Below, one piece after another: positions 34,758 to 43,956 of a stretch of DNA of 64,000 nt. This DNA comes from JBMNEH01 sp050948665 (GTDB lineage Bacteria; Bacillota; Clostridia; Christensenellales; UMGS416). How positions within the stretch are numbered: the first letter of the stretch is position 1; each line of letters begins with the position of its first letter. The DNA lies in the NCBI GenBank assembly GCA_050948665.1, contig JBMNEH010000001.1:1736001-1800000 (forward strand). The letters run 5' to 3'. A program made the position numbers and the translations under genes. A model generated the notes under the pieces. It saw only the letters and a program-made list of their open reading frames with translations. It did no database searches and was not told the DNA's origin.

Positions 34758-36143
34758 TTATTTCCCGTCAGAATATGAGGGAGTGTCCGTCAGCATTCCA
34801 TTTATTCTATCTATGGTGCCTGCGCCCAAGGTAATCACCAGATCTCCGACCTGCACTCCGGCACGTACCTTTTCGGTACAGACCGGGAAACTGTCGACAT
34901 ATAAGGCATCTATCCCCCTTGTCTGAAGTGCTTCCGCCAGCACTTGTGAGGAAATATCACCCGGGTCGGCTTCTCTGGCAGCGTAAATACCGGTAATATA
35001 GAGGCGGTCCGCATCACCGAAAGCATTAAGCCAGTCCTCAAATAAGAGTTTTGTCCTGGAATACGTATGGGGCTGGAATATGCACCAGATTCGCCCGGAT
35101 GCCATCTTCCGCGCCATAGCGAGTGTTGCCGTGACCTCATCCGGATGGTGGGCGTAATCATGATACACCGGCACTTCTCCTATGATGCCTACCCTCTCCA
35201 TACGCCTCTTCATACCGCTGAAAGCAGCAATACGCCCGGCAATGGCCGCTGGCTCCGCACCCAACTTCACCGCCATGACAAAAGCTGCAAGCGCATTCAA
35301 AACGTTATGTGCACCGGGAATCCCCAGTTGAAGAACGGCCACACGAGCGCCGTCATGATAGACGGAAAATGCGTAGAAGCCTTTCTCTTCCCGGATATCT
35401 ACCGCCTGCCAGTCGCAGTCAGGGGTGCGCCCGTATGTTTCCGTATGGCAGGGTGCGTTTTCCAGCACCTCCTGTACCCGCTGATCCTCCCCGTATCCCA
35501 ATATATACCCGTCTGCAGGATGCGAGGCGGCATACCTGGCAAAGGATTCTTGAATGCGGTCCAACGTGCCGAAATAGTCCAAATGATCCGGACGGATATT
35601 TAAAATAACGGAATGGGTGGGACGCATCTCCAAGAAAGAATCCCTATATTCGCACGCCTCTGCCACCAGCAGGTCTTTTCCTCCCATTTTCCCTGCTGCG
35701 CCTATCAACGGCAATACTCCCCCCAAGTGAATCGTAGGACGGAAGCCCTCCGTTTCCATGATATATGCCAACATGCCGGAGGTAGTGGTTTTCCCGTGGG
35801 TACCAGATATGCAGGCAACCTTGGGATACCGAGCCATTACGTCCCCCAACAGGGTTCCCCGGGACAGCATGGGAATGCCCCTTTCCAGAGCGGCAATATA
35901 CTCCGGGTTTTCTTCATCGATAGCGGCGTTATAAATCAATGCGTCCACTCCCTCCAGGTGGGAGGCATCATGACCTGTTCTGGAAGGGATGCCATGCGCC
36001 CGGAGCATCACCAGCACATTGCTCTCCGATTGATCACAACCGGAAACATTGTATCCCCAGCCCTGCATATACAGCGCCAGAGTGCTCATACTGACGCCTC
36101 CGATTCCCATAAAATGCAGACTGGCCCCCTCTTTTATATCCAT
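34758..36143 (-). CDS. murC: UDP-N-acetylmuramate-L-alanine ligase
   Basis: A 461-residue Mur ligase adding L-Ala to UDP-MurNAc in peptidoglycan synthesis. HFMGIGGVSMSTLALYM is the N-terminal UDP-binding loop, GTHGKTTT (114-121) the ATP-binding P-loop, DYAHHPDEV and the C-terminal QPHTYSRTK the rest. It is divergent from purR. The ribosome binding site (AAAGGG) is weak. In MurC the segment LNIEADHLDYF is usual; here it is LNIRPDHLDYF, a modest deviation. Confidence 0.95.
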   Translation of the reverse strand: MDIKEGASLHFMGIGGVSMSTLALYMQGWGYNVSGCDQSESNVLVMLRAHGIPSRTGHDASHLEGVDALIYNAAIDEENPEYIAALERGIPMLSRGTLLGDVMARYPKVACISGTHGKTTTSGMLAYIMETEGFRPTIHLGGVLPLIGAAGKMGGKDLLVAEACEYRDSFLEMRPTHSVILNIRPDHLDYFGTLDRIQESFARYAASHPADGYILGYGEDQRVQEVLENAPCHTETYGRTPDCDWQAVDIREEKGFYAFSVYHDGARVAVLQLGIPGAHNVLNALAAFVMAVKLGAEPAAIAGRIAAFSGMKRRMERVGIIGEVPVYHDYAHHPDEVTATLAMARKMASGRIWCIFQPHTYSRTKLLFEDWLNAFGDADRLYITGIYAAREADPGDISSQVLAEALQTRGIDALYVDSFPVCTEKVRAGVQVGDLVITLGAGTIDRINGMLTDTPSYSDGK

Positions 36144-36184
36144 CCTGTATACCCTTTCACACCGCTATCCTAGCGGACGATACT

Positions 36185-36214
36185 ATTATACACAGAGACA
36201 TGCCAATAAATCAA
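36185..36214 (-). promoter_or_regulatory. Promoter of murC
   Basis: On the minus strand TTGATT (36209-36214), 18-base spacer, TATAAT (36185-36190). Confidence 0.65.
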
Positions 36215-36275
36215 GAATGCGAACAGAAAATGAATATTGCACTCGAAAAGACTGGATTTATTATTAAAAACCGAT

Positions 36276-36281
36276 TATAAT
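36276..36281 (+). promoter_or_regulatory. -10 box of purR-glmU-pth-mfd
   Basis: TATAAT at 36276-36281; the matching -35 (near 36252-36258) is weak, which suits a regulated promoter. An imperfect PurBox-like CCGATT at 36271 overlaps it. Confidence 0.5.
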
Positions 36282-36291
36282 GACGTTGGAA

Positions 36292-36304
36292 AAATCCGAA
36301 CATT
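36292..36304 (+). promoter_or_regulatory. PurBox (candidate PurR operator)
   Basis: AAATCCGAACATT fits the B. subtilis PurBox consensus WWWNCCGAACWWT at every position. It continues into an inverted half-site, so CCGAA-CA-TTCGG (36296-36307) is palindromic. It lies just downstream of the -10, immediately before purR, indicating autoregulation. Confidence 0.75.
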
Positions 36305-36323
36305 CGGTTTTAGGAGATGTGCT

Positions 36324-37145
36324 GTGGAAAAAATAAAACGGAGCGAACGGGTTAGCGCTATGATAAAGATACTGTCTGATACACCCAACCGTATTTATAC
36401 GTTGGGCTATTTTTCTGAACTGTTCGGCGCAGCCAAGTCTACCATCAGTGAAGACATTGACCAGGCGCAGGGGATACTGGATCGATTTAAATTGGGAAGG
36501 TTAGAAACCGTCACAGGTGCCGCAGGAGGTGTACGATATCTTCCCCTTCTTCAACCGGATGAGATGATGCACTTCCGAAACGAACTGTGTATGCGTCTGT
36601 CTGATCCGGACAGGATCCTCCCCGGTGGTTTTCTCTACATGGTGGATATACTTTGCAGCCCCGTACTTGCCGGGAAAATGGGGGAAATCATGGCATCCTG
36701 GTACGCAGGCCAGCATCCGGATTTTGTCATCACGGTAGAGACAAAAGGGATCCCCGTGGCGTTCATGGTAGCCCGCACACTGAACCTACCCCTGATGATT
36801 GCCCGGCGTGACGCCCGGATTACCGATGGTTCCGTGGTGGCGATCAATTATGTCTCCGGTTCCAACCGGCGCATACAAACCATGTCCATGCCAAAGCGGA
36901 ACATCAAGCAGGGACAACGCGCATTGCTTATCGACGACTTTATGAAGGGCGGAGGCACGGCAAAAGGTATGATCGATATGATGCACGAGTTTTCCGTGCA
37001 GGTGGTAGGTATAGGCGTTGTAGTGTCCACTGCGCAACCTGAGCACAAAATGGTTCGAGATTACCGAAGTATCTTTACTCTGAACAATGTGGACGAAATA
37101 GCCCGTCGGGTGGACATCCGCCTGACGCCCGAAATCAGGAGGTAA
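36324..37145 (+). CDS. purR: Pur operon repressor
   Basis: A 273-residue regulator: N-terminal winged helix (KIKRSERVSAMIKILSDTPN to about residue 75), then a PRPP-binding phosphoribosyltransferase-like domain with LLIDDFMKGGGTAKGM, the PRPP loop. It represses purine genes when PRPP is low. GTG start at 36324 behind GGAGAT. The frame is open back to 36237 but that includes the PurBox. Followed by glmU with one base between, the usual purR neighbourhood in Firmicutes. Confidence 0.95.
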   Translation: MEKIKRSERVSAMIKILSDTPNRIYTLGYFSELFGAAKSTISEDIDQAQGILDRFKLGRLETVTGAAGGVRYLPLLQPDEMMHFRNELCMRLSDPDRILPGGFLYMVDILCSPVLAGKMGEIMASWYAGQHPDFVITVETKGIPVAFMVARTLNLPLMIARRDARITDGSVVAINYVSGSNRRIQTMSMPKRNIKQGQRALLIDDFMKGGGTAKGMIDMMHEFSVQVVGIGVVVSTAQPEHKMVRDYRSIFTLNNVDEIARRVDIRLTPEIRR

Positions 37146-37146
37146 C

Positions 37147-38511
37147 ATGAAGGCAAAGGTGATTATTTTAGCAGCAGGGGAAGGAAAACGGATGAGATCC
37201 TCCCTGGCCAAACCTCTGCTGCCGGTCTGCGGAAGACCCATGCTTGAGTGGGTCATGGAGGCTGCCTCCGTACTGGACACCGACCCTGTGGTCGTTGTAG
37301 GACACGGCAGAGAGCAACTTATCAATAAATATCCCCACCTTACTTTTGCTGTACAGGACCCGCCGAAAGGAACCGGCCATGCCGTGATGATGGCGGAACC
37401 CTGGTTGGAAGACGATGCCACGGCTGTGATCCTGGCCGGAGACACTCCACTGATACCCAAAGAACTGTTGCAGCAGATGACGGAGACAATGCATGCCCGG
37501 GGATGCGCCGGCACACTGTTGGTAGCCGAGTTGGAGGATCCCTCCGGTTACGGCCGTATCCTTACCGACTTTGACGGCCATGTGACCGGGATCGTCGAAC
37601 ATAAAGATGCCACGGAAGAACAACGAAAAATCAGGCTCATCAACACCTTATGCTGCTGTTTCCGTGGAGATTTGTTAAAAAAATACCTCCACCGGCTCAC
37701 GAATCACAACATTCAGGGGGAATACTACCTTACGGATGTTGTGGGTATGCTGGTACAGGATGGGTATACCGTGGGGTATACCCTATGTCCCGATCCCGAC
37801 GCCGCAATGGGGGTAAACGACCGGGTACAGTTGGCGAACGCCGAAAAGGCTGTACGAAAGCGCATCAACACCCGCTGGATGCTGGAGGGTGTGACAATGA
37901 TAGACCCGGAAAGAATCTGTATTGGTCCTGAAGTCATCTTAGAAAAAGATACCGTAATCTATCCGGATAATATTCTGGAGGGGCGTACAACCGTGGGCCG
38001 CGGCTGCATTCTATACCCCGGCTCCCACCTGAAGGACACCCGTATAGGGGACGAGGTTCAGGTACGAGCAGCGGTGACGGACGGAGCGGTCATCGGGAAC
38101 AGGACAATGGTGGGGCCCTTTGCCTATCTCCGACCAGGTACCGTTATCGGTGAAGAATGCCGTATCGGTGATTTTGTGGAGGTGAAGAACTCCACTTTGG
38201 GTGACGGTACAAAACTCTCTCACCTGAGTTATGTGGGAGATGCCGACGTAGGAAAAGATGTTAACATCGGTTGCGGTGTAGTGTTCAGCAACTATGACGG
38301 AACGAATAAGTATCACACCACGGTGGAAGATGGCGTCTTTATCGGAGGAAACACCAACCTTGTGGCACCGGTTACTTTGGGTGAGGGTGCATATACCGCT
38401 GCCGGAAGTACCATAACCGAAGACGTGCCGCCCCGCGCCTTGGCAATTGCCCGGACACGACAGGTGAACAAAACCGGCTGGGTCTCCAGGTACACTCGGA
38501 AGGAGCATTAA
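37147..38511 (+). CDS. glmU: Bifunctional UDP-N-acetylglucosamine pyrophosphorylase / GlcN-1-P acetyltransferase
   Basis: A 454-residue two-domain enzyme making UDP-GlcNAc. The N-terminal Rossmann uridyltransferase (about 1-230) has LAAGEGKRMRSSLAKPLLPV; the C-terminal left-handed beta-helix acetyltransferase (hexapeptide repeats, about 250-450) has IGPEVILEKDTVIYP and FSNYDGTNKYHTTV. UDP-GlcNAc is the precursor for murC's pathway, whose gene is divergent here. AGGAGG inside the purR end serves as the ribosome binding site. Confidence 0.97.
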   Translation: MKAKVIILAAGEGKRMRSSLAKPLLPVCGRPMLEWVMEAASVLDTDPVVVVGHGREQLINKYPHLTFAVQDPPKGTGHAVMMAEPWLEDDATAVILAGDTPLIPKELLQQMTETMHARGCAGTLLVAELEDPSGYGRILTDFDGHVTGIVEHKDATEEQRKIRLINTLCCCFRGDLLKKYLHRLTNHNIQGEYYLTDVVGMLVQDGYTVGYTLCPDPDAAMGVNDRVQLANAEKAVRKRINTRWMLEGVTMIDPERICIGPEVILEKDTVIYPDNILEGRTTVGRGCILYPGSHLKDTRIGDEVQVRAAVTDGAVIGNRTMVGPFAYLRPGTVIGEECRIGDFVEVKNSTLGDGTKLSHLSYVGDADVGKDVNIGCGVVFSNYDGTNKYHTTVEDGVFIGGNTNLVAPVTLGEGAYTAAGSTITEDVPPRALAIARTRQVNKTGWVSRYTRKEH

Positions 38512-38515
38512 GTAT

Positions 38516-39088
38516 ATGCTTTTAATTGTTGGGCTGGGAAACCCCGGGCCGAACTACCGGGATAACCGCCATAACATGGGTTACCAAGTGGTAGAACTGC
38601 TGTCTTCCCGATGGAATATCCCTCTTAAAGAAGAAAAGAAATTTCATGGTATGGTAGGAAAAGGCGCAGTGGAAGGTAAAAAGGCCATGCTGGCGCAGCC
38701 TACTACCTATATGAATAACTCGGGTACCTGTGTTTCTGCGCTGATGCGCTATCTGAGCCTGCCCACAGCGGAACTGTTGGTCATCTATGACGATGTTGAC
38801 CTCCCCATCGGTCGGCTCCGTATGCGGATAAACGGCTCAGCGGGCAGCCATAACGGTATGAAATCCGTGATAGAGCATTTGAAGGTCAGTGATTTCCTCA
38901 GGTTGCGGGTAGGTATCGGGCAGCAACCCGAGGGCTGGGACCTAGCAGATTATGTGCTGGGTAATCCGACTGCGGAGGAAAAAAAATTGCTGCTGCCTGC
39001 GTTGGCCAAGGCAGCGGATGTAGTTGATATCTTGATAAAGGTGAATCTTGACCGGGCAATAGAGACCGCCAATCGGAGCGATTTATGA
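38516..39088 (+). CDS. pth: Peptidyl-tRNA hydrolase
   Basis: A 190-residue enzyme releasing tRNA from stalled peptidyl-tRNA. LLIVGLGNPGPNYRDNRHNMG holds the catalytic His (H19), and PTTYMNNSG and GGxSHNGM-like GSAGSHNGMKSV are the substrate-binding motifs. It follows glmU by 4 bases and overlaps the mfd start (ATGA). The pth-mfd order is conserved in Firmicutes. Confidence 0.96.
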   Translation: MLLIVGLGNPGPNYRDNRHNMGYQVVELLSSRWNIPLKEEKKFHGMVGKGAVEGKKAMLAQPTTYMNNSGTCVSALMRYLSLPTAELLVIYDDVDLPIGRLRMRINGSAGSHNGMKSVIEHLKVSDFLRLRVGIGQQPEGWDLADYVLGNPTAEEKKLLLPALAKAADVVDILIKVNLDRAIETANRSDL

Positions 39089-42000
39089 TAAAACATCCAA
39101 AGGCATGGCTAGGTCCTCTGTATGACAGTGCCCTATGGGCAAGATTGGAGCCGGCACTGCGAGAAAAGACTCTTCCGTGCACTTTGCAAGGGGTTGCGGA
39201 GGGACAAAAACCGCATCTTGCCGCCGCAATAGCAGCTACGGGACGTCAGGTGCTATTGATCGCGTCCTCCGAGGAAGCCTCACAACGGCTGTATGAAGAT
39301 GCCAAGCGGCTAGCTGGTGAAATTGTCCTGCGCTATCCCGCCCGTTCAGTGACACTATATACCGCCAAGGCAGCCAGCCAGGAGCTATATCGCCGACGTA
39401 TACAGGTGCTCGGTGAACTCCTTGCCGGTCGAGCAGGGCTAATTGTAGCTTCTGTTGACGCCCTCATTCCCCGCCTTCCTCCTGTGGAAGCCTTTCGTCA
39501 AGCTATATTGACCATACAAGCAGGGAGAGTTTATGACCTGTCCAAATTGGCTGCCTTCCTATCCTCAGCAGGATATACCCGCCAGCTGCCCGTAGAAACA
39601 CCGGGAGAGTTTAACATTCATGGCTACATACTTGATATTTTCCCCATCGGTGAGGAACAACCGGTTCGAGTGGAATTCTTTGACGAAGAGGTGGACACAC
39701 TGCGACGATTTGATCCGGTTACCCAACGTTCGACCGAGAACCTGGAAGCTATCCGCATTCTGCCTGCAATAGAAATGCCGCTCTCTCCGAAAATGCTGCA
39801 ATCTGGCATACTCGCTTTGCAGCAGCAGCGGCGGGAAGCCGTGACCCAGTTGCGGAAACGACATACCGGGCAAACCGCCTACCGCCGCACCGCTCGTCCG
39901 GAAGAAGACATTGCTGAGAAACTGACGCATCTTGTAGACAGCAATATCGAAAGACTGCTGACCCAAGGTTTTTATCGGGGAATGGAAAACGAAATTGCCT
40001 GTTTCTACCCACAGTCTGCCGACCTAGCAGATTATATGAAGAATCCGCTAATACTGTTGGACGAGCCTCTGCATTGCCGGGAGCGGTGCGATAATATTGC
40101 GCTGGAGTTTTACCGTTCCCTGGAATCCGCAGAGGAAAGCGGCACAGTGCTGCCGATCCATCGCACCCTTGTTCCGGAGGGAAATACCTGGATACAGACG
40201 TACCGGAGCCGAGATGTGGTTTCCCTCCACACATTGACCACACAGGATTTACTGTTGCCCGCTCTTGTGATACCGGTCGACAGTAAGGGAATGCAAACCT
40301 TCCGGGGGAATTTCGATGCGTTGCGTAAAGAGCTGGAAACCTGGAAAGCACTGCAATACAGGATTCTTCTGGCAGCCGGCAGTGAAAAGCGGGCGCAACA
40401 ACTTGCAAAATCTCTGGAAGAGTTTCGAATTTATCTACATGTCCTTCGGGAGGATCGGGAACTGGAGCCCGGGGAAGCGCTTATCACCCCGCAAAGTCTT
40501 GCTACAGGCTTTGTTTGCGATGTTTCGCGCCTGGCAGTACTCGGTGAGAGGGAAATATACGGCATCATCCGCAATATACCGTCAAAACGCAGAAAGAATC
40601 CTCTTGCACAGGATCTGTTTTCAGATATTCGTCCAGGGGATTATATTGTTCATGAATTTCACGGTATCGGTCTTTATAACGGTGTGGTCAAGCTCACCAG
40701 CGAAGGCATTTCCAGAGATTATATCAAAATCACATACAAAGATGAGGACATACTATATGTCCCCACAGAACAGATAGACAGGGTACAAAAGTATATCGGC
40801 CAAGAAGGCCGGGGGCCTGTTATAAACCGGCTTGGGGGGCAGGAATGGCGACGTACCCGGGGAAAAGTGAAAAAGGCCATCCGGGATATGGCAGATGAAC
40901 TTTTAAAGCTTTATGCCGCCAGGCAGATTGCTCCGGGCTTTGCTTTCAGCAAGGATACTCCTTGGCAAAGACAGTTTGAAGACCGCTTTCTTTTTGAGGA
41001 AACACCGGATCAACTCCAATGCATTGAGGAGATCAAGGATGACATGGAGTCAGACCGGGTAATGGACCGGCTTCTTTGCGGTGATGTAGGCTATGGAAAG
41101 ACCGAGGTAGCCCTTAGGGCAATTTTCAAGGCAGTTATGGATAAAAAGCAGGTTGCTTTTCTTGCTCCTACCACCATACTCGCCCAGCAGCACTATCAGA
41201 CAATGCTCGATCGTTTTGAAGGCTTCCCCATTAGGGTGGGGCTGCTTTCTCGTTTCCGCTCCCCTGGAGAAATAAAATACACTCTTGCCGAGTTGGCCGC
41301 CGGAGCGATGGATGTGGTCACAGGTACCCACCGCCTTCTGAGCGAAGACGTAAAATTCCGCGATCTCGGGCTATTGGTAATCGATGAGGAGCAGCGCTTC
41401 GGCGTGGCACATAAAGAAAAAATCAAAAAACTACGGCATAACGTGGACGTGCTGACGCTTTCTGCTACGCCTATTCCACGCACATTGAATATGTCTATGA
41501 TTGGTCTCCGGGATATATCCGTCATTGATACGCCTCCGGAGGAGCGGTTTCCGGTTCAGACATTGGTTACGGAGTATGATGAAAATATGGTTCGGGATGC
41601 CATTCTGCGTGAAATCAGCCGGGGCGGACAGGTATACTTTGTTTATAATAAGGTAGAATCCATCGACATCATGCGGGAGAAACTTCAGGATTTGGTGCCG
41701 GAAGCCAAGATCGAAGTGGGACATGGGCAAATGGCTGAGAACCGGCTGGAGAAAGCCATGCTTCGTGTATTAAGCGGAGAAGCGGATATCTTTCTCTGCA
41801 CCACGATTATTGAAAACGGTCTGGATATTCCCCGGGTCAATACGATTATCATCTATGACGCGGATCATTTCGGCTTGTCCCAGCTGTATCAGATACGGGG
41901 CCGTGTAGGCCGTTCAAACCGTATTGCGTATGCCTACTTCACATATCAACCCCGGAAGGTACTCAATGAAGCGGCAGAAAAACGGTTGACTGCCATACGT

Positions 42001-42648
42001 GAGTTCACGGAGCTTGGCAGTGGCTTTAAGGTTGCTATGAGAGATTTGGAAATCCGCGGCACCGGGAACCTGTTGGGATCCCAGCAAAGCGGCTTTATGG
42101 TCTCTGTGGGCTATGGTCTGTACTGCAAAATGATCGAAGAAGCCGTGGCGATCCTCAAAGGTGCCCCGGAAGCAGCCGTTCCCGAGCCTGTTATTGAACT
42201 TCGTACCGACGCGAATATACCCGACACCTATGTACCGGGAGAAACCGCGCGGCTGGATTTGTACAGGCGTATATCCGACATCCGCACGGAGGAAGATTGC
42301 TCTGAGTTGGTGGATGAGATGATGGATCGGTTCGGTGATCCGCCGCCCTCTGTCCTTCGACTGACGAAGGTGGCGCTGCTCCGAGGTCTGTGCATGCGCT
42401 GCGGGATCGAAAAGCTGACGGAATTTTCCAATGCTCTCCATCTTCGGCTGATTCCCAAAGCACCGCTGGACCCGGGGAAGTTATTAGCTCTTGTTATGAG
42501 TGAAGAAAGTCATTTGTCCATAGTCTCCAGTTCCGCCCCCCTGCTGAAATTTCGAATCTCGGAAAACGATACCCGAAGCCGCTTGGATATCGCGCTGTCG
42601 ATTTGTTCACAAATAATTCTTTGCACTACGGAAGAACATTTGTTATAA
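39085..42648 (+). CDS. mfd: Transcription-repair coupling factor
   Basis: A 1187-residue SF2 translocase that removes stalled RNA polymerase and recruits UvrA. UvrB-like N-terminal domains (about 1-350); CarD-like RNA polymerase interaction domain (PGDYIVHEFHGIGLYNGV near 515-532); RecG-like motor with GDVGYGKTEVALRA near 668, DEEQRFG near 767, and RGRVGRSNR; C-terminal TRCF domain. Length is normal (about 1150-1180). The next gene's promoter lies in its last codons. Confidence 0.97.
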   Translation: MIKHPKAWLGPLYDSALWARLEPALREKTLPCTLQGVAEGQKPHLAAAIAATGRQVLLIASSEEASQRLYEDAKRLAGEIVLRYPARSVTLYTAKAASQELYRRRIQVLGELLAGRAGLIVASVDALIPRLPPVEAFRQAILTIQAGRVYDLSKLAAFLSSAGYTRQLPVETPGEFNIHGYILDIFPIGEEQPVRVEFFDEEVDTLRRFDPVTQRSTENLEAIRILPAIEMPLSPKMLQSGILALQQQRREAVTQLRKRHTGQTAYRRTARPEEDIAEKLTHLVDSNIERLLTQGFYRGMENEIACFYPQSADLADYMKNPLILLDEPLHCRERCDNIALEFYRSLESAEESGTVLPIHRTLVPEGNTWIQTYRSRDVVSLHTLTTQDLLLPALVIPVDSKGMQTFRGNFDALRKELETWKALQYRILLAAGSEKRAQQLAKSLEEFRIYLHVLREDRELEPGEALITPQSLATGFVCDVSRLAVLGEREIYGIIRNIPSKRRKNPLAQDLFSDIRPGDYIVHEFHGIGLYNGVVKLTSEGISRDYIKITYKDEDILYVPTEQIDRVQKYIGQEGRGPVINRLGGQEWRRTRGKVKKAIRDMADELLKLYAARQIAPGFAFSKDTPWQRQFEDRFLFEETPDQLQCIEEIKDDMESDRVMDRLLCGDVGYGKTEVALRAIFKAVMDKKQVAFLAPTTILAQQHYQTMLDRFEGFPIRVGLLSRFRSPGEIKYTLAELAAGAMDVVTGTHRLLSEDVKFRDLGLLVIDEEQRFGVAHKEKIKKLRHNVDVLTLSATPIPRTLNMSMIGLRDISVIDTPPEERFPVQTLVTEYDENMVRDAILREISRGGQVYFVYNKVESIDIMREKLQDLVPEAKIEVGHGQMAENRLEKAMLRVLSGEADIFLCTTIIENGLDIPRVNTIIIYDADHFGLSQLYQIRGRVGRSNRIAYAYFTYQPRKVLNEAAEKRLTAIREFTELGSGFKVAMRDLEIRGTGNLLGSQQSGFMVSVGYGLYCKMIEEAVAILKGAPEAAVPEPVIELRTDANIPDTYVPGETARLDLYRRISDIRTEEDCSELVDEMMDRFGDPPPSVLRLTKVALLRGLCMRCGIEKLTEFSNALHLRLIPKAPLDPGKLLALVMSEESHLSIVSSSAPLLKFRISENDTRSRLDIALSICSQIILCTTEEHLL

Positions 42649-42649
42649 T
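42621..42649 (+). promoter_or_regulatory. Promoter of the foldase lipoprotein gene
   Basis: TTGCAC (42621-42626), 17-base spacer, TATAAT (42644-42649), overlapping the end of mfd. Confidence 0.75.
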
Positions 42650-42689
42650 AGCATGAGCGTAAACCGACCGTAACGAAAGGACGCGTGTT

Positions 42690-43913
42690 ATGTCATTGAA
42701 AAAAGGACTTTGTGCTCTATTGGCTGTACTGTGTTTATTCTGTCTTATAAGCTGCAAACTGGTGCGGATAAACAAGGAACGGGATGCTGCGCAGGTTGTG
42801 GCGATTGTTGAAGGACATAAGATTCTGAAGGGCGAGTATTTACAGGCGCTTCGTTCTGCCCTGGCGCAATATGGGATGACTGAAGAAGATCTGGATTCCG
42901 CGGATTATGCCAGCATTGCCGAAACTTTCCGAGTCCAGGTGTTGGATATGGTAATAGAGCAAAAGGTCCAGCTGATCAAGGCAGCGGAACTAGGACTGGA
43001 TCAGCTGACCGATGAGGACTATGCCGCCATACAGGAAGATATTGATTCTCTCCTTTCCTCCATGCTGGAGGGCCAGAAAGCCACCATCGCTGCCGAGAAC
43101 GGCACGCTTTCAGAGGAACAGATCGCTGAACAGGCCGAAATTGCCGTACAAGCCTTTCGGGATGAAAACGGCTATACCGATGCGTACCTGCATACCTATT
43201 ATACAAACCTGAAAATTGTGGAAAAGGTAAAGGACTACCTGATTCAAGATGTATCCATCACGGACGATACCGTCTACTCCTCTTGGGCAAGCAAGTGTGA
43301 CGACGCAAAATCCTCTTATTCCAGCGATCCGACTGCTTTCGTTGCCGATCTCAACGATAATAACACTATCTATTATTATAACGAGGAGACCCACAGGGTA
43401 AAGCACATCCTGCTGAAACTGTCCGAAGAGGATATCTCCGAAATCACCTCTCTTCGCAAGAATGAAGGCGACGAAGCCGCTGACACCCTTCGGGAAGAGA
43501 GACTTGCCAGATTAACCGACAAGCTGGCCGAGGTGCAGGAAAAGCTGGGAGAAGCCCCCGATAAAGAAACCTTTGACGCAGTGATGCAGGAACATTCCGA
43601 GGACACCGGCCTTGCCTCTTATCCCGACGGGTACCTGCTCTGCGCAAGCAGCACCCAATACATGCCTGAATTCACCAAGGGCGGTATGGCGCTTAAAAAT
43701 GAAGGGAACACCTCTGTGATATCTACAGATTACGGCTACCACATTCTGTATTTGGATAAAGTGTGGAGTATGGGTGTCGTTCCTTATGATGATATAAAAG
43801 AGGCTCTCCGATTAGAACTGGAAACCGAGAAGAAGAATGAAACCTATTACACGGCGGTAGATTTCTGGTGGGATGCTATGGAGGTCACTACCTATCCCAA
43901 GAGGCTGGGCTGA
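42690..43913 (+). CDS. Peptidylprolyl isomerase lipoprotein (PrsA/SurA-type foldase)
   Basis: A 407-residue secreted lipoprotein: signal LLAVLCLFCLISC with lipobox Cys at 22. A SurA-like N-terminal domain (about 30-230) with helices rich in Glu/Gln/Asp, then a PPIC-type parvulin domain starting at RVKHILLKLSEED (about 234) and ending GYHILYLDK. It would fold exported proteins at the membrane surface. A Ser/Asp-rich linker separates the domains. Own promoter and terminator; pth-mfd-prsA order also occurs in other Clostridia. Confidence 0.88.
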   Translation: MSLKKGLCALLAVLCLFCLISCKLVRINKERDAAQVVAIVEGHKILKGEYLQALRSALAQYGMTEEDLDSADYASIAETFRVQVLDMVIEQKVQLIKAAELGLDQLTDEDYAAIQEDIDSLLSSMLEGQKATIAAENGTLSEEQIAEQAEIAVQAFRDENGYTDAYLHTYYTNLKIVEKVKDYLIQDVSITDDTVYSSWASKCDDAKSSYSSDPTAFVADLNDNNTIYYYNEETHRVKHILLKLSEEDISEITSLRKNEGDEAADTLREERLARLTDKLAEVQEKLGEAPDKETFDAVMQEHSEDTGLASYPDGYLLCASSTQYMPEFTKGGMALKNEGNTSVISTDYGYHILYLDKVWSMGVVPYDDIKEALRLELETEKKNETYYTAVDFWWDAMEVTTYPKRLG

Positions 43914-43917
43914 GCAT

Positions 43918-43956
43918 AAAAGAACCCCGGGTCGATACCCCGGGGTTCTTTTTTAT
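43918..43956. terminator. Bidirectional terminator after the foldase
   Basis: AAAAGAACCCCGGG (43918-43931), 7-base loop, CCCGGGGTTCTTTT (43939-43952), then more T on the plus side and an A-run on the other. It serves both the foldase and the convergent amidohydrolase. Confidence 0.9.
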
